The notes below the pieces were generated by a model. That model made no database searches and had not been told where the DNA came from. It saw nothing but the letters and a program-made list of their open reading frames with translations. Positions 1 to 5,892 of a stretch of 5,892 nt of DNA are shown piece after piece (the first letter of the stretch is position 1; each line of letters opens with the position of its first letter). The stretch comes from Chloroflexota bacterium. Its GTDB lineage: Bacteria > Chloroflexota > Limnocylindria > Limnocylindrales > CSP1-4. The stretch spans positions 1-5,892 of the forward strand of contig JACDBP010000405.1 in NCBI GenBank assembly GCA_013694835.1, in the 5' to 3' direction. The position numbers and the translations under genes are program-made.

Positions 1-1781
<1,781 letters not shown>

Positions 1782-1784
1782 CCG

Positions 1785-3266
1785 GTGGCCCGGCTCGAGA
1801 GCCGGTACGTCTGCCAGGCCTGCGGGGCATCGACCCTTCGCTGGGAAGGCCAGTGCCGCTCCTGCGGCGAGTGGAACACTCTGGTGGAGACCCTCGTCCG
1901 CGACGCGCCACGGCGTGCTGCCAGGGTGCGGGGTGCTGCCGCCCGGCCCGCGGGCGGTGACGAGCCCGTACCGCTGACCAGTCTCGCGGAGCGCGAGGTC
2001 GGCCGCCTGGCGAGCGGGATCGGGGAGTTCGATCGCGTGCTCGGCGGGGGATTCGTGGCGGGATCCGTGGTGCTGCTCGGCGGTGAGCCCGGCATCGGCA
2101 AGTCCACTCTGGTCCTGGAGGCTGCAGCTGGCGTGACCCCCCAGGGCCAGGTGCTCTACGCGTCGGGCGAGGAATCGACCGGGCAGCTGCGGCTCCGCGC
2201 CGGCAGGCTCGGCATCGCCGATGGCTCCGTGGGCCAGGCGATCCAGGTCGTGGGCGAGACGGACGTCGATCGGATCGTGGAGCAGGCCCGCCAGCTCCGC
2301 CCGGGCCTGTTGATCGTCGATTCCGTGCAGACGCTGACCGTGGACGGCCTCGACGGCCCGGCGGGGTCTGTGGGCCAGGTCCGCGAGGCGACCGCGCGGC
2401 TGGTGGAGCACGCGAAGGCCACGGGAACGCCGACCGTGCTGGTCGGGCACGTCACCAAGGAGGGAAGCCTCGCAGGGCCCAAGACCCTGGAACACCTTGT
2501 CGACGCGGTGCTGACGCTCGAAGGAGAACGGTACGCGGCCCTGCGCCTGCTGCGAGCCACGAAGAACCGGTTCGGGTCCACGGAGGAGATCGGCGTCTTC
2601 GAGATGACCGAACGCGGACTGCGCGAGGTGTCCGATCCCGCTCGCGCGTTCCTCGGCGATGGCACGCGCGAGGCGACGGCCGGCGCCTCCGGGGTCGCCG
2701 TCGCGGCGACCCTCGAGGGGAGCCGGCCGCTGCTGATCGAGGTCCAGACGCTCGTCGCTCCCGCGGCCTACGGCAGCCCACGCAGGACCGTCGCGGGGCT
2801 CGATCCGAACCGGTTGGCGCTGCTGGTAGCGGTCCTCGGCCGTCGGGCGGGCATCGGGCTCGGCAGCCACGACGTCTACGCCAGCCTCACCGGCGGTGTG
2901 GAGGTGGGCGAACCGGCGCTCGACCTGCCACTCGCGCTCGCGCTCGCCTCGTCGCTGCGAGATCGGCCGCTGGTGGCGGGCCTGGTCGCCTGTGGCGAGG
3001 TCGGCCTCGTCGGAGAGCTGCGTCCGGTCGTCGGGCTGGAGCGGAGGCTGCGCGAGGCGGCTCGACTCGGGTTCACGCTCGCCCTCGTCCCGGCCAGCGG
3101 AAGCGGCCCCGTGTCGGGCGCAACCGTCGATAGGCTCCAGGTGATGGCGGTGAGGACGCTCCGAGAGGCGATCGGCGTCGGACTCGACCCGTCCAGGCCC
3201 GCAGCGGCAGGCGTTGATGAGCCCGTGACCGCGGGAGGCCGGGTTGCAGGTACGCGCCGCCCGTGA
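1785..3266 (+). CDS. radA: DNA repair protein RadA/Sms
   Basis: RecA-like ATPase that promotes branch migration and processing of recombination intermediates during DNA repair. The 493-aa product starts with a four-cysteine zinc finger (C10, C13, C24, C27; CxxC-10-CxxC). The RecA-like core has Walker A GEPGIGKS (residues 100-107), Walker B LLIVDS ending at D179-S180, and the RadA signature KNRFG (residues 260-264). The C-terminal part, about residues 275-465, is the Lon-protease-like domain, with GGVEVGEPALDL typical of RadA. The GTG start lies 3 bases after the clpC stop and puts the zinc finger at the usual distance from the N-terminus. Only a weak GGGG (1770-1773) precedes it as a possible ribosome site, so coupling to clpC is likely. 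The last 28 or so residues, rich in Ala, Gly, Arg and Pro, run past the usual family end (about 450-460 aa). The stop overlaps the next gene by 4 bases. Confidence 0.97.
   Translation: MARLESRYVCQACGASTLRWEGQCRSCGEWNTLVETLVRDAPRRAARVRGAAARPAGGDEPVPLTSLAEREVGRLASGIGEFDRVLGGGFVAGSVVLLGGEPGIGKSTLVLEAAAGVTPQGQVLYASGEESTGQLRLRAGRLGIADGSVGQAIQVVGETDVDRIVEQARQLRPGLLIVDSVQTLTVDGLDGPAGSVGQVREATARLVEHAKATGTPTVLVGHVTKEGSLAGPKTLEHLVDAVLTLEGERYAALRLLRATKNRFGSTEEIGVFEMTERGLREVSDPARAFLGDGTREATAGASGVAVAATLEGSRPLLIEVQTLVAPAAYGSPRRTVAGLDPNRLALLVAVLGRRAGIGLGSHDVYASLTGGVEVGEPALDLPLALALASSLRDRPLVAGLVACGEVGLVGELRPVVGLERRLREAARLGFTLALVPASGSGPVSGATVDRLQVMAVRTLREAIGVGLDPSRPAAAGVDEPVTAGGRVAGTRRP
3263..3266 (+). promoter_or_regulatory. 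GTGA start/stop overlap, radA to ispDF
   Basis: The GTG start of ispDF shares bases with the TGA stop of radA. The nearest purine-rich ribosome-site-like run, GGGAGG at 3233-3238, lies about 24 bases upstream, too far for normal use. This suggests that ribosomes finishing radA re-initiate on ispDF. Coupling is inferred from the layout. Confidence 0.7.
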
Positions 3267-4546
3267 TCGGGTACGTGCCCGTCCGCGACCCGCAGCCCGA
3301 CGGTGAGCCGGGTGACGGCGACGCTACAGAGGCGATCGCCGACGCCGTGGTCGTGGCAGCCGGCGCCAGCAGCAGGATGGGCGGCATCGACAAGATCCTC
3401 GCGCCGATCGCCGGCAGGCCTCTGCTCGCCTGGTCGCTGGACGCCATGCGTGCGGCGTCGTCGGTGCGGCGCGTGATCGTCGTGGCGCGCTCCGAGCAAG
3501 TGGTGGACCTGCGCGCCACGTCGTGGGTCCTGTCGGCCGATGCGGAGATCATCGCCGGCGGCTCTCGCCGGCAGGTGTCCGTCGCGGCGGGGGTCCGCGC
3601 GGCGACGGCGGACCTGGTGCTCGTCCACGATGCAGCACGTCCACTCATCGCTGCCTCGCTGGTGGACCGCGTGGCCCGGACGGCGGCGCTGCACGGGGCG
3701 GCGGTCCCGGTCGTTCCCGTGTCGGACACGCTCAAACGCGTGACGGCGACGCGGGTCGGGGAGACCGTGGATCGGGCCGGGCTGGCGGCAGCGCAGACGC
3801 CGCAGGCAGCGCGTCGCGAGCTCCTGGTTGCGGCGTACACGCGCCACGATCCGAACGGGCTCACGGAGTTCACCGACGAGGCAGCGATGCTGGAGGCGGA
3901 CGGGGTCTCCGTCGCTCTGGTCGAGGGCGACCCCGTCAACCTGAAGGTGACGCTGCCTGCCGACCTTGCCCACGCCGAGGCGTTGTTGCTGGCCCGTACC
4001 GGCACCGGGACCGATCGCTCGTCGGCGCGAGACGGGTCGGCCATCCGGGTCGGCCACGGCTATGACCGTCATCCGTTCGGATCCCAGGACGGCCTGGCGC
4101 TGGGCGGCGTCACGATCCCCGAGGCACCGCGGCTTCATGGCCACTCTGACGGCGACGTGGCCCTCCACGCGGTAGCGGACGCCATGCTCGGCGCGGCGGG
4201 ACTGGGCGACCTCGGCAGGTCCTTTCCGGCGGGGCGCCCCGAGACCCGCGGCGTGGCGAGCGGCGTGATGCTGAGGGAGGTCACGGCCCGGGTCGTGGCG
4301 GCGGGATGGCAGCCGATCGCCGTTCATCTGACGATCGTCGGCGCGCGCCCACGTCTGGGTGGGCGGCGACTGGATTCGATGGCAGCCGCGATCGCCGAGC
4401 TGTTGGGCCTCGAAGCGCTCTCTGTCGCTGTCAGCGCCTCCACGGGAAACCTGTCCGGGGACGAAGGCGCCGGGCGGGTCATCGCGGCGACAGCACTGGT
4501 CACCCTGCTGCGCCGCCCCGCGGGTGCCCGTACGATGGCGGAGTGA
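3263..4546 (+). CDS. ispDF: Bifunctional IspD/IspF: MEP cytidylyltransferase and MECDP synthase
   Basis: Fusion of two MEP-pathway enzymes. IspD makes CDP-methylerythritol from MEP and CTP; IspF cyclises CDP-ME 2-phosphate to MEcPP. IspD (about residues 27-240) has the CTP loop AAGASSRMGGIDK (32-44, R38 and K44 conserved), HDAARP (122-127), TVDR (R171, matching E. coli R157), TDEA, and NLKVT (K228, matching K213); it looks fully active. After a short linker, IspF (about 261-427) has GHGYDRH with zinc ligands D268 and H270, HSDGD (294-298) and the third ligand H302. Two later motifs are unusual: STGN (393-396) where E. coli has TTTE, and GAGR (402-405) where it has GRGE. FPAGRPE replaces FPDTDP. 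About 26 residues precede the IspD fold from the chosen GTG; in-frame GTGs at 3275, 3347 and 3353 are alternatives, but the 4-base overlap with radA favours 3263. IspE, the intermediate enzyme, is not in the window. Confidence 0.95.
   Translation: MIGYVPVRDPQPDGEPGDGDATEAIADAVVVAAGASSRMGGIDKILAPIAGRPLLAWSLDAMRAASSVRRVIVVARSEQVVDLRATSWVLSADAEIIAGGSRRQVSVAAGVRAATADLVLVHDAARPLIAASLVDRVARTAALHGAAVPVVPVSDTLKRVTATRVGETVDRAGLAAAQTPQAARRELLVAAYTRHDPNGLTEFTDEAAMLEADGVSVALVEGDPVNLKVTLPADLAHAEALLLARTGTGTDRSSARDGSAIRVGHGYDRHPFGSQDGLALGGVTIPEAPRLHGHSDGDVALHAVADAMLGAAGLGDLGRSFPAGRPETRGVASGVMLREVTARVVAAGWQPIAVHLTIVGARPRLGGRRLDSMAAAIAELLGLEALSVAVSASTGNLSGDEGAGRVIAATALVTLLRRPAGARTMAE
4543..4546 (+). promoter_or_regulatory. 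GTGA start/stop overlap, ispDF to cysS
   Basis: The GTG start of cysS overlaps the TGA stop of ispDF in the same 4-base arrangement as at the previous junction. GGCGGA at 4537-4542 directly abuts the start and is too close to act as a standard Shine-Dalgarno; GGGTG at 4522-4526 is a little too far. Translational coupling is therefore likely. The start itself is firm because the downstream residues match the CysS N-terminus. Confidence 0.7.
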
Positions 4547-5892
4547 GCCTGCAGTTCCACAACACCCTCGGCGGGCGCCAAGAGCCGTTCGAGCCGCGCC
4601 AGCCCGGCCACGTCGGGCTCTATACCTGCGGCCCCACGGTCTACGCGCCGGCCCATGTGGGGAACTTCCGGAGCTTCGTGTTCGCGGACCTGCTGCGCCG
4701 CTACCTGCTGTGGTCGGGCTACAACGTGCGCTGGGTCATGAACATCACCGATGTCGACGACAAGATCATCCGGGACGCGGCGCGCGAGGGAATCTCGATC
4801 TCGGAGCTCACCGAGCGCCACACGCGGACGTTCCTGGAGGACTGCCGTCTGCTGCGGATCGGCGAACCCGACGTGATGCCCCGCGCTACTGAACACATCG
4901 ACGACATGGTGGCACTGATCCGGACCCTGCTGGACGACGGACATGCCTACCGCACGGACGACGGCTCGATCTTCTTCCGCATCGCCAGCTGGCCGGCCTA
5001 CGGGAAGCTCGCCCGGATCGATCCTGAACAGCTGCGCGTCGGCGAGCGAGTCGAAGCGGATGAGTACTCCAAGGATGACGTTCGCGACTTCGCGCTCTGG
5101 AAGGCGGCCAAGCCGGGGGAGCCGACCTGGGATACGGAGATCGGCCCGGGACGGCCGGGCTGGCACATCGAATGCTCGGCCATGAGCATGCGCTACCTGG
5201 GGCCCTCGTTCGACCTCCATACCGGAGGCGTCGACCTGGTCTTCCCGCACCACGAGGACGAGATCGCCCAGTCCGAGGCCGCGACGGGCCAGCCGTTCGT
5301 GGGCGCCTGGCTCCACTGTGCCCACCTCCAGATGAGCGGCCGAAAGATGGCCAAGAGTGCCGGCAAGGTGGCGCGCCCCAGCGACCTCTACGCGACCGGG
5401 GTCTCGCCGCGCGTCCTTCGCTACGCCCTGTTGGCGGTCCACTACCGCGCGCCGGTCGAGTTCAGCGATGGATCGCTCGTGGCAGCTGCGGGTGCCGTGG
5501 ACCGGCTGTCGGCGGCGCTGGCGTCCCTGGGGGCCTACCGCGAGGAGCGGCAGGACGATGCGATGCTGGGGGAGCTGCTCGCCGGGGCCCGGACGGACTT
5601 CGCGACCGCGATGGACGACGATCTGAACGTCTCGGCTGCCCTGGCGGCACTCTTCGACCTGATCAAGGAGCTCAACCGCCGGGTCGACGCGCGATCCATC
5701 TCCACGGCCGACGCGGCGCGGGCGGCCGAATCGATCCGCGACCTTGACCGGGTGCTGGGCGTTGCCGACGAGGACGATGCGACCGTGTCCGAGGCGGTGG
5801 CGGCGTTGCTGGACGCGCGGGCACGGGCACGCTCCGAGCGGGATTGGGCACGCGCCGACGAGCTCCGGGTCGAGCTGCAGCGTCACCAGGTC
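4543..5892 (+). CDS. cysS: Cysteinyl-tRNA synthetase (3' partial)
   Basis: Class I aminoacyl-tRNA synthetase that charges tRNA-Cys with cysteine. The frame stays open from the GTG at 4543 to the window edge, giving 450 codons; the family is usually 460-480 aa, so only about 15-30 residues are missing. The N-terminus (SLQFHNTLGGRQEPFEP) matches the family start and supports this GTG. Motifs: TCGPTVY with zinc ligand C29; the HIGH-type motif HVGN (38-41); NITDVDDK; GWHIECSAM with C211; HTGGVDLVFPHHEDE (226-240), supplying H236 and E240 as the remaining zinc ligands; and the KMSKS-type loop KMAKS (268-272), followed by AGK rather than the common xGN. The helical C-terminal domain follows and ends in the expected ARADELR segment. 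The presence of that domain argues against the mycothiol ligase paralogue MshC. The start overlaps the ispDF stop by 4 bases, and no good Shine-Dalgarno lies at normal spacing. Confidence 0.97.
   Translation, partial: MSLQFHNTLGGRQEPFEPRQPGHVGLYTCGPTVYAPAHVGNFRSFVFADLLRRYLLWSGYNVRWVMNITDVDDKIIRDAAREGISISELTERHTRTFLEDCRLLRIGEPDVMPRATEHIDDMVALIRTLLDDGHAYRTDDGSIFFRIASWPAYGKLARIDPEQLRVGERVEADEYSKDDVRDFALWKAAKPGEPTWDTEIGPGRPGWHIECSAMSMRYLGPSFDLHTGGVDLVFPHHEDEIAQSEAATGQPFVGAWLHCAHLQMSGRKMAKSAGKVARPSDLYATGVSPRVLRYALLAVHYRAPVEFSDGSLVAAAGAVDRLSAALASLGAYREERQDDAMLGELLAGARTDFATAMDDDLNVSAALAALFDLIKELNRRVDARSISTADAARAAESIRDLDRVLGVADEDDATVSEAVAALLDARARARSERDWARADELRVELQRHQV

Noticed and set aside
2876..4327. 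Long minus-strand open frame (483 codons) opposite radA and ispDF
   Set aside because: It lies wholly antisense to two well-supported genes. Its translation is rich in Arg, Pro, Ala and Asp/His with no recognisable domain, as expected of antisense frames in GC-rich DNA.
4324..5886. Long minus-strand open frame (520 codons) opposite the end of ispDF and all of cysS
   Set aside because: The plus strand encodes a clear CysS with all motifs. The antisense product has no family motif and is a GC-driven shadow.
4543..5892. MshC (cysteine:glucosaminyl-inositol ligase) instead of CysS
   Set aside because: MshC is shorter and lacks the long helical C-terminal tRNA-binding region, which is present here.

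Overview
This is a compact, very GC-rich bacterial housekeeping block. All genes are on the + strand and there is almost no intergenic DNA. The order is clpC (5' end cut off by the window), radA, an ispD-ispF fusion and cysS (last few codons cut off). I see no RNA gene, mobile element, CRISPR array, attachment site, origin or convincing terminator. No stretch longer than a few bases lies outside a gene.

The source is probably a high-GC bacterium from the Gram-positive or Chloroflexota side of the tree. ClpC rather than ClpA/ClpB, followed by radA, then the MEP-pathway genes and cysS, is a shortened form of the Firmicutes/Actinomycetota order (clpC-radA-disA ... ispD-ispF ... cysS). The IspF half has several actinobacterial-looking segments. 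A high-GC Chloroflexota member is my best guess, but this is inferred from gene order and remembered sequences, not from a search.

Layout: 1-1781 encodes most of ClpC, the unfoldase of the ClpCP protease. Three bases later radA (1785-3266) encodes a DNA-repair and recombination branch-migration ATPase. Its stop overlaps the GTG start of ispDF (3263-4546), which encodes both the cytidylyltransferase and the cyclase of the non-mevalonate isoprenoid pathway. That stop in turn overlaps the GTG start of cysS (4543 to the window end), cysteinyl-tRNA synthetase. The two GTGA overlaps and the 3-base gap suggest one transcript with translational coupling. The products share no pathway, so this looks like a conserved housekeeping operon linking protein quality control, DNA repair, isoprenoid synthesis and translation.

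I found no evidence of a new system. The most interesting point is the IspF half of the fusion. It keeps the zinc-binding residues but has lost the usual phosphate/metal motif (TTTE-type changed to STGN) and the following GRGEG-type motif. The absence of disA between radA and the isoprenoid genes is a second, milder oddity.
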